Part shown: positions 1 through 6,572 of the stretch, in pieces
Numbering within the stretch: position 1 is the first letter of the stretch
How the letters are laid out: each line of letters begins with the position of its first letter
DNA from: Candidatus Nomurabacteria bacterium
GTDB taxonomy: Bacteria > Patescibacteriota > Minisyncoccia > Phycocordibacterales > UBA5272
NCBI GenBank assembly: GCA_003518045.1
Contig: DOZK01000033.1
Span: 8,211-25,089 of the forward strand
Length of the DNA stretch: 16,879 nucleotides
Reading direction: 5' to 3'
Notes under the pieces: model-generated
The model's database searches: none
The model's input: the letters and a program-made list of their open reading frames with translations, nothing else
What the model was told of the DNA's origin: nothing
Translations under genes and position numbers: made by a program

Positions 1-1
1 T

Positions 2-76
2 TATTTTTCTGAGCCAGAGACGAATGTTAATAAGTTTTTATTTTCTATCTTTCCTCGTGATACCATTTGCATATGA
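2..76 (+). CDS. Possible 3' end of an upstream gene (partial)
   Basis: A reading frame is open from the window edge and ends with a TGA whose first two bases are the last two of the ATG at 73, giving an ATGA stop-start overlap. The tail ends ...FPRDTICI. The overlap is typical of consecutive genes. However, another frame is also open across this short stretch and no homology can be judged from about 24 residues. It may simply be the upstream promoter region of the next gene. Confidence 0.25.
   Translation, partial: YFSEPETNVNKFLFSIFPRDTICI
58..66 (+). promoter_or_regulatory. Extended -10 promoter, leaderless start
   Basis: TG-A-TACCAT forms an extended -10 element, followed by six bases (TTGCAT) and then the ATG at 73. 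The predicted transcription start is the A of the ATG. The same geometry recurs before ftsE, the CAP-domain gene and the MliC-like gene, which is the main support for the call. Confidence 0.5.
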
Positions 77-2163
77 CTGAAACACAAATAATAAATACTA
101 TTAATAAAGAATTAGCATCTGGGTCAACAAAGGAGGCAACTATTGAAATTTTAGAAATACAAGGCTATCCTCAAACAGAAATAGACAAAGCCTTCGCGCT
201 TATTGAAGCTGTTAATACACCAAAAACAGAATTGCCAACACAAGAATTGCCCACACAGCCAGTTACACCGCCTACTTCAGTAATCGAAACACCCCAGGTC
301 GTTCCTACAAAAGTAGAACCTAATCCGATAATTACAGCACCCACAGCGCCCATAGTTAATCCAACGCCAGTATCTGTAAATCAAGAACAACTTCCACCAC
401 TACATTTAGAAAATTCTTTGCCATCAGTGTCCGAAGTCTCAAAACCAAATGTAGAAACTTTACCACCAATTCAAACACCAACATTCGTCCCTAATCAAGT
501 AGAGATGACTTCTATACCACCATTTATAGCACAACAAGAAACACCTATTGTTCCACCGACAAAATCACATACAGGTATTATTGTATCTTTAGTAATTGTT
601 TTTTTGTTAATAACTAGCGGTGTAGCTCTTGCTTATTATAAACAAATTGGCCCATTTAAAGTAAATCAATATAGCGAAAATTCTCTCCTCTCCGGACTCT
701 TAGAAAAGTCTTCTTCTATAGATACTTCCACTTTTTCAATGGCTGTTAAATTAAATGTTAATGGAAGAGAAAAAGATGCTATTCCATTTGTTCCACCTGT
801 TATTGATGAAAAAACCAAACAACAATATCAAAATGACGTGAAAAGAATGTCTGACATTGCTTACATTTTACAATCTTTTAAATATGAATATGGAGATATA
901 CAGGGTTACGATTTTAAAACAAAAAAATACATAATTACAAAAAGTGTGCCTTACCCAGCAAATCTTTCTGGTATAGAAGGTATAGGTAAGGATAATTCTT
1001 CCTCAGGATATTTTTATCCTAGGGCAGGAACAACAACATCTTCTTCTAATTCGAAAATTGGTTATGATCCAGTAACACAACAACTTTATGAATATAAACC
1101 AACAGAAGAATCTAAAAATTTTTCAATACAAGTTAATTTTGAAACTGACACTGCTATAAATGAAATAAGAAAGAGTTATTATTATTCTGCTACATCGACT
1201 ATTATTAATGGTAAAATAGTTACCTTTTCAAAAGACAGTGGATATATAAATATTTCTTCAGAATTGCCGGATCCAATTCTTGTAACTTTATCTAATTATT
1301 TAAAGCAAATATCTCCAGATGTTTCTGCCTCTGTTTTGTTTGGCGCGACTCTCGACGTTAAAAATCTAAATTCTCCAGATGGAAGTATGAGTGTTTCTGC
1401 TGATGGTAGTTTTGGTGACCTTACTTATAAAGTGGATATTGAAGCCTTGAAGAAAGATAAGGATTATTATTTCCGTATAAATAAAATCCCTGCAATCATT
1501 TCTTCAATTTCTAATATGAAAGGTCAGTGGATTAAAATATCTCCGACAGCAACATCGACCGCAACAAGTACCGATTCTTCTTATGGATATGACCCCATTA
1601 CAATGTTTTCTGAGAGTGTCTCTAAAGGAGATGAAGCCTATAGAAAGAAAAGAACAGATTTTATTAATACTTTGAAAAGTGTTGCCCAGCTGGCAGATAA
1701 AAATAAACTTTTTACTTTCAAACAAAATCCTAAAAAGGAAAAAGTTGATGGTAGAAATTTAATTCGTTACGATCTTTCTGTAAAAAAAGAAGCGATACTT
1801 CCTTTCTATAAAGAAATATCTTCTAATCCAGAAAAGTATAAAAATATTGGCATAATTAATGACCCAGGATTGATTACGTATTTAGAAAGTAAGGAATTTG
1901 ATGATACGTTTAAATTTATACAAGATAATACATTTATTACAATTTGGACAGACAGCGATGGCTTACCCGCAATTGTTGAATATCGTATGCGCATAGTGCC
2001 TGCGGATACTGCGACTCAATTAAAAAATAAACAAGTAGATGTTATTTTTAGAATTTCAGTAGATAATATAAATAAACCAATAGATATAAAAGTTCCGAAT
2101 GATGCTAAACCGATAGAAAAAATTCGTGAGGAAATGAATAAAAATAGTGGTTTCGGGTATTAA
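73..2163 (+). CDS. Membrane-anchored surface protein with pseudopilin-like insertion
   Basis: The first 50 residues form a small charged helical domain, predicted cytoplasmic (MTETQIINTINKELASG...). Residues about 50-165 are a Pro/Thr/Gln-rich linker. One transmembrane helix lies at about 168-189 (GIIVSLVIVFLLITSGVALAYY), and the remaining 500 residues are predicted to lie outside the membrane. Residues about 253-360 resemble the soluble part of a type II pseudopilin or pilin: a heptad-like helix (QNDVKRMSDIAYILQSF), then YPxN and the YDPVTQQLYEYK strand pattern. The flanking parts look like repeated beta-rich halves. The ATG at 73 is preferred over the TTG six bases earlier because of the adjacent -10 element. 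No Shine-Dalgarno sequence is seen. Function is unknown; an envelope or adhesin-like role is inference. Confidence 0.8.
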   Translation: MTETQIINTINKELASGSTKEATIEILEIQGYPQTEIDKAFALIEAVNTPKTELPTQELPTQPVTPPTSVIETPQVVPTKVEPNPIITAPTAPIVNPTPVSVNQEQLPPLHLENSLPSVSEVSKPNVETLPPIQTPTFVPNQVEMTSIPPFIAQQETPIVPPTKSHTGIIVSLVIVFLLITSGVALAYYKQIGPFKVNQYSENSLLSGLLEKSSSIDTSTFSMAVKLNVNGREKDAIPFVPPVIDEKTKQQYQNDVKRMSDIAYILQSFKYEYGDIQGYDFKTKKYIITKSVPYPANLSGIEGIGKDNSSSGYFYPRAGTTTSSSNSKIGYDPVTQQLYEYKPTEESKNFSIQVNFETDTAINEIRKSYYYSATSTIINGKIVTFSKDSGYINISSELPDPILVTLSNYLKQISPDVSASVLFGATLDVKNLNSPDGSMSVSADGSFGDLTYKVDIEALKKDKDYYFRINKIPAIISSISNMKGQWIKISPTATSTATSTDSSYGYDPITMFSESVSKGDEAYRKKRTDFINTLKSVAQLADKNKLFTFKQNPKKEKVDGRNLIRYDLSVKKEAILPFYKEISSNPEKYKNIGIINDPGLITYLESKEFDDTFKFIQDNTFITIWTDSDGLPAIVEYRMRIVPADTATQLKNKQVDVIFRISVDNINKPIDIKVPNDAKPIEKIREEMNKNSGFGY

Positions 2164-2203
2164 TTAGAAGTTGGTTTTTAGAGTAAGAGTTTTTGACTAT
2201 TTT

Positions 2204-2212
2204 TGTTATAAT
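2204..2212 (+). promoter_or_regulatory. Extended -10 promoter upstream of prfB repeat
   Basis: TG-T-TATAAT is a consensus extended -10 element 40 bases after the stop of the preceding gene. A transcript from here would start near 2219 and run through the dispersed repeat at 2240-2337 into prfB, giving a structured 5' leader. It may instead be secondary to the site at 2370. Confidence 0.45.
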
Positions 2213-2239
2213 TAGTTTGAATTACGAAATCTGCATCTG

Positions 2240-2337
2240 TGTCATTCTCGCGAAGGCGGGAATCCAGTGTCTTATTTAAAATACAAACCTGTACCTGCCT
2301 CGCCGGCAAGGCGGGTACCCGTCTTCACGGGTATGAC
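2240..2337 (+). repeat. Full-length copy of dispersed hairpin repeat (MITE-like)
   Basis: The element starts TGTCATTC and ends ATGACA, so the ends are short inverted repeats. The first half is a stem-loop TTCTCGC-gaag-GCGGGAA followed by the constant tail TCCAGTGTCT. The second half contains GCCT...AGGC and ACCCG...CGGGT hairpins. The same layout occurs at 4244-4342, and half copies occur at 4398, 6251, 8276 and 9475. There is no coding capacity. It resembles short palindromic repeats of the dRS3 kind known from other bacteria; this is a likeness only. Confidence 0.7.
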
Positions 2338-2369
2338 AACACAAGTTATATTGATTTAGTAATTTAAAG

Positions 2370-2375
2370 CATAAT
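2370..2375 (+). promoter_or_regulatory. -10 element near prfB start
   Basis: CATAAT lies ten bases before the prfB ATG. Initiation about seven bases downstream would leave a leader of only about four bases. No ribosome-binding sequence is seen in the gap. Confidence 0.4.
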
Positions 2376-2385
2376 TAGTCAACAA

Positions 2386-3267
2386 ATGGAAAATACTAAT
2401 GATATTAATTTCGAAATAGAAAATCTCGAAGCCAAAATGAATAATGCGGATTTTTGGAATGATAAAGAAAAAGCGCAGAACACAATAAAGTTAATAAAAG
2501 AATTAAAAGATAAACGAGATGGTGTGAGCAGTTTAGATAAAGGTGGAGCAATCATGTCTATTTTGGCTGGTGCAGGAGGGGATGATAGCGAGGACTTTGC
2601 TCGCATGCTTTTTGAAATGTATGACGCATATTTTAAGAGACAAGGATTTTCTTATATGACTCTTCATGATAATAAAAATGACCATGGTGGTTTTAGAAAT
2701 TTAACAATAGAAATAAATGGGAAGGGAGTTTATGGAAATTTGAAAAATGAGTCTGGTGTGCATCGTCTCGTACGTATCTCTCCATTTAATGCTCAGGCAA
2801 AACGCCACACTTCTTTTGCGATGGTAGAAGTTTTGCCAATTATTCCAGAGGTTGAAAGGAAAAATATTCCGCCAGAAGAAATTAGAATAGAAACTTCAAA
2901 ATCATCTGGTCCAGGTGGACAAAATGTTAATAAACGCGAGACGGCTGTGCGAGTGATACATATACCAACAAATATTGCTGTCTCTGTTGCGACAGAAAGA
3001 CAACAAGACCAAAATAAACAAAAAGCTCTTGAAGTTTTATCCGCAAAACTTTTTAAACTTGATGAAGAAAAAAGAAAAGCCGAGATTGAAGGCAGGCAAA
3101 TTAGTAAAACTACAGAAATAGAATGGGGCAATCAAATCCGTTCCTATGTGCTTCATCCATACAAAATGGTAAAAGATCACCGCACTGATTTCGAGACGAG
3201 TAATGTGGAGTCAGTTCTAGAAAAAGGTGAACTTGATGGCTTTATCTTAGCCGAACAAAAGCTATAA
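2386..3267 (+). CDS. prfB: Peptide chain release factor 2, shortened form
   Basis: This class I release factor recognises UGA and UAA stop codons on the ribosome and triggers peptidyl-tRNA hydrolysis. The stop-codon determinant typical of RF2 is present as SPF (residues 132-134, VRISPFNAQAKRHTSFA). The catalytic GGQ is at 177-179 in GPGGQNVNKRETAVR. The C-terminal domain (IEWGNQIRSYVLHPYKMVKDHRT) is intact. The protein is 293 aa against roughly 365 for typical RF2. The start is shortened, and domain 1 loses roughly 45 residues between WNDKEKAQ (24-31) and AGAGGDD (61-67), so much of the second helical hairpin is missing. The usual in-frame UGA with programmed +1 frameshift near codon 25 is absent, so autoregulation by frameshifting is not expected. 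Start: the ATG lies just after a -10 element, and no earlier in-frame ATG continues the homology. Confidence 0.93.
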   Translation: MENTNDINFEIENLEAKMNNADFWNDKEKAQNTIKLIKELKDKRDGVSSLDKGGAIMSILAGAGGDDSEDFARMLFEMYDAYFKRQGFSYMTLHDNKNDHGGFRNLTIEINGKGVYGNLKNESGVHRLVRISPFNAQAKRHTSFAMVEVLPIIPEVERKNIPPEEIRIETSKSSGPGGQNVNKRETAVRVIHIPTNIAVSVATERQQDQNKQKALEVLSAKLFKLDEEKRKAEIEGRQISKTTEIEWGNQIRSYVLHPYKMVKDHRTDFETSNVESVLEKGELDGFILAEQKL

Positions 3268-3286
3268 TTCTCCCATCTTCTGCGTT

Positions 3287-3344
3287 ACGGAGCCTCTCTC
3301 TCGTCAACGTAGCATTAACTACGTCTCCTCGCTCGCTTCTCCGT
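3287..3344. repeat. Nested palindromic element after prfB
   Basis: An outer ACGGAG/CTCCGT pair (3287-3292 and 3339-3344) encloses a perfect inner hairpin ACGTAG-cattaa-CTACGT (3307-3324). It is more GC-rich than its surroundings and lies 20 bases after the prfB stop. It lacks a T-tract directly after the stem, so it is a repeat or mRNA 3'-end structure rather than a classical terminator. The rest of 3345-3438 is featureless AT-rich sequence. Confidence 0.5.
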
Positions 3345-3439
3345 GCCTTGAATATGGAATAATTCTAACTTTTGTTTAAGTACTTATTTCTTCTCATTGA
3401 CTAAAAGTTTTTAAACGTGTAGTGTTTTATTAGTTGTTT

Positions 3440-3494
3440 ATACACCGAAGCAAACAGTATGTTAAATTTTAATGTTTTGTTTGCTTCGGTGTAT
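3440..3494. promoter_or_regulatory. 17-bp inverted repeat, possible operator
   Basis: Arms at 3440-3456 and 3478-3494 (ATACACCGAAGCAAACA and its exact complement) are separated by 21 bases. The second arm ends 13 bases before the -10 hexamer at 3507, so it covers the -35 position of the next gene's promoter. That is the place for an operator, or for a terminator that shields the gene from upstream transcription. What binds it is unknown. Confidence 0.55.
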
Positions 3495-3506
3495 CCCATG
3501 TTGGGT

Positions 3507-3512
3507 TATACT
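3507..3512 (+). promoter_or_regulatory. -10 element and SD for the 206-aa gene
   Basis: TATACT at 3507-3512 would start transcription near 3519. The short leader then contains AAGGAAG at 3523-3529, four bases before the ATG at 3534. This gene therefore has a Shine-Dalgarno-like start, unlike most of its chromosomal neighbours. Confidence 0.5.
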
Positions 3513-3533
3513 GCGAAGCTTTAAGGAAGTGTT

Positions 3534-4154
3534 ATGACTACCAAGTATAAAGGTGCTACACCTGAACAAGTTTCGGAATTTATGTCCGGACTTGCGGGTG
3601 CAGCAAATCTTTCATCTTTACCACGCGAAGAGTTGTTAAAACTTGAGCTGGATATGCCACGTTTTGGTGCATACTTTCAGTGGCTTATTGAAAATTACCG
3701 GGACATTGACCTCGGTATGGTTTCCTCAATTATCGGCTCAGCAAAACGGAGCCTTCCTCAGATATATGATCCGCGCCACCAAATGAGGTACCTTAACGAA
3801 AAGTTCTTCTCCGGAGATTTGATTTATCGCGAAGGTGCGAAAATAGAATCGATGGAAAATAATTCGAGAACCAATTTCCATCTTTTGTTGATGGCGCCGA
3901 ACACGGAAGAACAAACCATATCTCGTGAATTCGCCTTTCGCAACCTTGAATCTGCTTCCGCTTTTGAGGTCGTCAGACTTTTGGATTCCTTACGCATTTC
4001 CAAAAAGTCGGACTATCCATTTGTGAGCATTTCTGACTCCGTTGTGGCCTACTTTTTTGCAGGAAGTAAGGATGGCCCAATCGTTGTTCGCCCTATTGAT
4101 ACTAAAGAAGATGTTAGGCGGATAAATTGGTCTTATATTGCTACCAATAATTAG
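3534..4154 (+). CDS. Hypothetical protein, single-gene unit
   Basis: I do not recognise this 206-aa protein. It is soluble and mixed alpha/beta in appearance, with no signal peptide, membrane helix, cysteine cluster or nucleotide-binding motif. The first third is helical (TPEQVSEFMSGLAGAANLSSLPREELLKLEL). The middle has a basic stretch (GSAKRSLPQIYDPRHQMRYLNEKFF), and the C-terminal third has strand-like segments (FVSISDSVVAYFFAGSKDGPIVVRPID). It stands alone between its own inverted repeat and promoter and a strong terminator. By eye its codons use more G and C in third position (CGG, GCG, CTC, GTC) than the flanking genes, which may indicate a different origin or high expression. The start is supported by AAGGAAG four bases upstream. 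Confidence 0.75.
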   Translation: MTTKYKGATPEQVSEFMSGLAGAANLSSLPREELLKLELDMPRFGAYFQWLIENYRDIDLGMVSSIIGSAKRSLPQIYDPRHQMRYLNEKFFSGDLIYREGAKIESMENNSRTNFHLLLMAPNTEEQTISREFAFRNLESASAFEVVRLLDSLRISKKSDYPFVSISDSVVAYFFAGSKDGPIVVRPIDTKEDVRRINWSYIATNN

Positions 4155-4176
4155 ACCACCGCAGACCCCAAAAAGA

Positions 4177-4200
4177 CCCACCCGTAGAAGGTGGGATTTT
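4177..4200 (+). terminator. Rho-independent terminator
   Basis: The stem CCCACC/GGTGGG with a seven-base loop is followed by ATTTTGT, 22 bases after the stop of the 206-aa gene. Confidence 0.75.
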
Positions 4201-4243
4201 GTATTCTATTTTTAAAAAATTAGTATACAAAACTTTCGTGTTT

Positions 4244-4342
4244 ATCATTCCAACGAAAGTTGGAATCCAGTGTCTATTACAATATTAGAACACTGGACCA
4301 GCCTTGACGGCGAGGCAGGTCCTGATTTTCATCAGGATGACA
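4244..4342 (+). repeat. Second full-length copy of dispersed hairpin repeat
   Basis: It has the same architecture as 2240-2337, but the stems have changed on both sides: TTCCAAC-gaaa-GTTGGAA, the constant TCCAGTGTCT, GCCT...AGGC, and TCCTGA...TCAGGA ending ATGACA. Both arms changing together means the base pairing, not the sequence, is what is kept. It lies between the terminator and the ftsE promoter. Confidence 0.7.
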
Positions 4343-4397
4343 GCAAATACATGGTTTAATAATTATTGTATCTACATTAAAAAATAAAAACTTCAGC

Positions 4398-4432
4398 AGA
4401 CACTGGATTCCCGCCTTCGCGGGAATGACACA
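4398..4432 (-). repeat. Half copy of dispersed repeat, inverted
   Basis: It reads AGACACTGGA then TTCCCGC-cttc-GCGGGAA then TGACAC, which is the repeat in reverse orientation. It is followed at 4461-4481 by a 21-base A/T/G-rich stretch identical to 6312-6332, which also follows a copy of the repeat. Confidence 0.7.
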
Positions 4433-4526
4433 GAATTCATGGTATTTTTTGAAAATTGAAAATTGGAAATTGAAAATTATTCCCCAACTTCTAACCCCTA
4501 CCCACTACACGCTATCTACTCTCCCA

Positions 4527-4535
4527 TGTTACACT
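4527..4535 (+). promoter_or_regulatory. Extended -10 promoter of ftsEX, leaderless
   Basis: TG-T-TACACT is followed by six bases (AAACTA) and the ATG at 4542. The predicted transcription start coincides with the start codon. This also argues against the 39-residue upstream extension of the frame. Confidence 0.6.
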
Positions 4536-4541
4536 AAACTA

Positions 4542-5222
4542 ATGTTATATTTCGACCGTGTTTCAAAAGAATATGAAAATGGTAATAAAGTTTTGGACAA
4601 TATTTCTCTAACTATAAATCATGGGGAACTTGTATCTATTGTTGGCCATTCTGGTGCTGGCAAGACTACACTTATAAAATTATTACTCGCCGAAGAAGAC
4701 CCAACAGAAGGAACTGTTTCTTTCCATTCAGATAATATTCATCATCTTCGTGGAAATGATATGACGAATTATCGTCGTAAAGTTGGCGTCGTCTTTCAAG
4801 ACTTTCGACTTATCCCCAACAAGACCGCTTATGAAAATGTCGCCTTCGCAATGGAGGCCGCTGGAAAGCAAGATGAAGACATTGCGGAAGATGTTCCACA
4901 TGTGATGGACTTGGTAGATTTGAAAGACAAAATGCACCAATTCCCACATCAACTCTCAGGCGGTGAGCAACAGCGTGTAGCTATTGCGCGCGCTATCATC
5001 AATCGTCCAGAAATTATTATTGCAGACGAGCCAACTGGAAATCTTGACCCACTCAACACTTACGACATCGTACAAATTTTAAAAAAGATTAATGACCTCG
5101 GTACTACAGTTATTCTTACAACTCACAATAAAGGTATAGTGGATAATTTGGGTCGTCGCGTTATCACTATGGAAGATGGTCGCATTACTCGCGACCAAAA
5201 GTCTGGTAAATTTACAATGTAA
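4542..5222 (+). CDS. ftsE: Cell division ATP-binding protein FtsE
   Basis: This is the ATPase of the FtsEX complex, which in other bacteria couples the cytoplasmic division machinery to activation of cell-wall hydrolases. It is 226 aa from this ATG. Walker A is GHSGAGKTT (35-43), the Q-loop is VFQDF (84-88), the ABC signature is LSGGEQQR (138-145), Walker B is IIIADEP (158-164), and the switch histidine is in LTTHN (His195). The N-terminus LYFDRVSKEYENGNKVLDN matches the normal FtsE start. The frame extends upstream to 4425, but those residues are encoded by repeat and low-complexity DNA and are rejected. ftsX follows after two bases, so the two are co-transcribed and probably translationally coupled. 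Confidence 0.95.
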   Translation: MLYFDRVSKEYENGNKVLDNISLTINHGELVSIVGHSGAGKTTLIKLLLAEEDPTEGTVSFHSDNIHHLRGNDMTNYRRKVGVVFQDFRLIPNKTAYENVAFAMEAAGKQDEDIAEDVPHVMDLVDLKDKMHQFPHQLSGGEQQRVAIARAIINRPEIIIADEPTGNLDPLNTYDIVQILKKINDLGTTVILTTHNKGIVDNLGRRVITMEDGRITRDQKSGKFTM

Positions 5223-5224
5223 TT

Positions 5225-6163
5225 ATGTCTAACAATAATAAATCAACACTCACAAAAAGAATTCTCGTCGCTGGCTTCAGAGGATTTTATCGTAACCGCA
5301 CAGTCTCTCTTTCTTCGATTTTTATTTTAACAATTACGCTTTCAATCATTTCCTCGTTCTATTTATCTCGAGCCATTTTTGACTATACATTGGGCCAAAT
5401 TCGTGAAAAGGTAGATGTGAGGGTCTATTTCAATACAGACGCAACAGATGCCCAAATTGGGGACGTGAAGGCCAAATTACTAGGTCTTTCCCAAGTAAAA
5501 TCAGTAACTTATACTTCAAAAGAAGACGCCTTATCTTCTTTTAAAGAAAAACATAACGGCGACCAATTAACATTACAAGCATTAGATGAATTGGGAAGTA
5601 ATCCATTTGGTGCATCACTCTCAGTCATAGCAAAAGATACTTCACAATATGAATCAATTGCGACCGCGCTTTCATCTGGTTCAGGACTATTAGGGGACTC
5701 AGGTGGGGCAGTTGATAAAATAAATTATTATCAATTAAAAGACAGCATTGATAAATTAAATAATATTATTGGTTGGATTGATACAGTTGGATTTTGGATT
5801 TCCGTAGTATTTATTTTGATGAGTTGTATGATTGTTTACAATACCATTCGTCTTGCGATTTTCGTTTATCGAGATGAAATTGCAGTTATGAAATTAGTGG
5901 GTGCATCAAATATGTTTATTCGTGGTCCATTTATTGTTGAAGCACTTTTGTACGCACTCGTCGCAACTATTTTCTCTCTCATATTTTTCTTTTTCGCAAC
6001 TATTTGGGTTGCAAAGAAAACAGTATTTTTCTTTGAAGGATTAAATCTCCATTTATATTTTACTGAGCATTTCTTCTCACTGGCAGGACTGTTGTTATTA
6101 TCAGGGGCAGTATTGGCCGTAATTTCTTCTTTGTTAGCAGTTAGGAAGTATCTTAAGGTCTAG
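5225..6163 (+). CDS. ftsX: Cell division protein FtsX
   Basis: This is the membrane subunit of the FtsEX complex, 312 aa. It has the family topology: a cytoplasmic N-terminus ending in a basic stretch (KRILVAGFRGFYRNR), TM1 at about 27-50, an extracytoplasmic domain at about 55-180 (VDVRVYFNTDATDAQIGDVK..., the usual FtsX strand and helix start), then TM2 at about 186-208, TM3 at about 236-262 and TM4 at about 284-306. The loop after TM2 carries the expected YRDEIAVMKLVGASNMFIRGPF motif that contacts the ATPase. It begins two bases after the ftsE stop, with no Shine-Dalgarno sequence, so reinitiation after ftsE is likely. Confidence 0.94.
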   Translation: MSNNNKSTLTKRILVAGFRGFYRNRTVSLSSIFILTITLSIISSFYLSRAIFDYTLGQIREKVDVRVYFNTDATDAQIGDVKAKLLGLSQVKSVTYTSKEDALSSFKEKHNGDQLTLQALDELGSNPFGASLSVIAKDTSQYESIATALSSGSGLLGDSGGAVDKINYYQLKDSIDKLNNIIGWIDTVGFWISVVFILMSCMIVYNTIRLAIFVYRDEIAVMKLVGASNMFIRGPFIVEALLYALVATIFSLIFFFFATIWVAKKTVFFFEGLNLHLYFTEHFFSLAGLLLLSGAVLAVISSLLAVRKYLKV

Positions 6164-6250
6164 AAAAAGTATGCAGTAAGCAGTGGGCAGTAAGTAGTAA
6201 GATACAAGACACAAGAAGCACGAAGCAAGGAGTATGGAGTACGAAATACA

Positions 6251-6290
6251 CACTGGTGTCATTCCCGCGCAGGCGGGAATCCAGTGTCTT
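6251..6290 (+). repeat. Half copy of dispersed repeat
   Basis: CACTGG, then TGTCA, then TTCCCGC-gcag-GCGGGAA, then TCCAGTGTCTT. The flanking CACTGG and CCAGTG add an outer pair to the hairpin. Before it (6172-6240) lies a purine-rich stretch of imperfect AGTAAG/AGCAGT/AAGGAGTATG microrepeats, and after it the A/T-rich 21-mer shared with 4461-4481. Confidence 0.7.
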
Positions 6291-6343
6291 GTATTTTTTT
6301 TGAAAATTTATAATTGGAAATTGAAAATTATTAAGGTATTTAA

Positions 6344-6370
6344 TTTTACGAAGGCAAGACCTTCGTAAAA
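6344..6370. other. Hairpin with CAAGA loop
   Basis: TTTTACGAAGG-caaga-CCTTCGTAAAA is a perfect 11-bp stem. It is the first of a series of hairpins between ftsX and the helicase gene. With a run of A before and T after on the minus strand it could terminate transcription in either direction. Confidence 0.6.
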
Positions 6371-6380
6371 AAATAGAAAT

Positions 6381-6470
6381 AAAGGTTCCTCGCAGCAAGC
6401 TGACGAGGTATTTTAGGAACTCGCTTCGCTCGTACTAACGCGTAGCAAGCTACGCGGTATTTGAACCTTT
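6381..6470. other. Multi-stem structured intergenic element
   Basis: A closing stem AAAGGTTC/GAACCTTT (6381-6388 and 6463-6470) encloses a hairpin CCTCG-CAG-caag-CTG-a-CGAGG (6388-6407) and a second hairpin CGCGTAG-caag-CTACGCG (6439-6456). Between them is TCGCTTCGCTCG, which pairs weakly. Three hairpins in this gap share a CAAG loop. The layout is a branched RNA-like fold followed by a T-run, but no known RNA family is recognised. Confidence 0.45.
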
Positions 6471-6484
6471 TTATGTTGTCGCTC

Positions 6485-6520
6485 GAACTAAATATAAAAG
6501 ATTACTTTTATATTTAGTTC
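6485..6520. terminator. 16-bp perfect hairpin upstream of helicase
   Basis: GAACTAAATATAAAAG-atta-CTTTTATATTTAGTTC is a perfect 16-bp stem ending 35 bases before the helicase -10 element. It may insulate that promoter from ftsEX transcription, or act as an operator; the sequence does not decide. Confidence 0.45.
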
Positions 6521-6554
6521 CTCACTAGCCAAAATAAAAACTGGAAACTTTTCC

Positions 6555-6563
6555 TGCTATACT
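6555..6563 (+). promoter_or_regulatory. Extended -10 promoter of helicase gene
   Basis: TG-C-TATACT lies nine bases before the ATG at 6573, giving a predicted leader of at most about three bases. No Shine-Dalgarno sequence is seen. Confidence 0.55.
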
Positions 6564-6572
6564 ATATAAATT

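Noticed and set aside
2386..2470. Programmed +1 frameshift site in prfB
   Set aside because: The frame is continuous from ATG, and no CUUUGA-type slippery site is seen at the expected place.
4425..4541. A 39-residue N-terminal extension of FtsE
   Set aside because: It is encoded by the end of a dispersed repeat and low-complexity DNA, and the ATG at 4542 matches the family start and follows a -10 element at fixed spacing.
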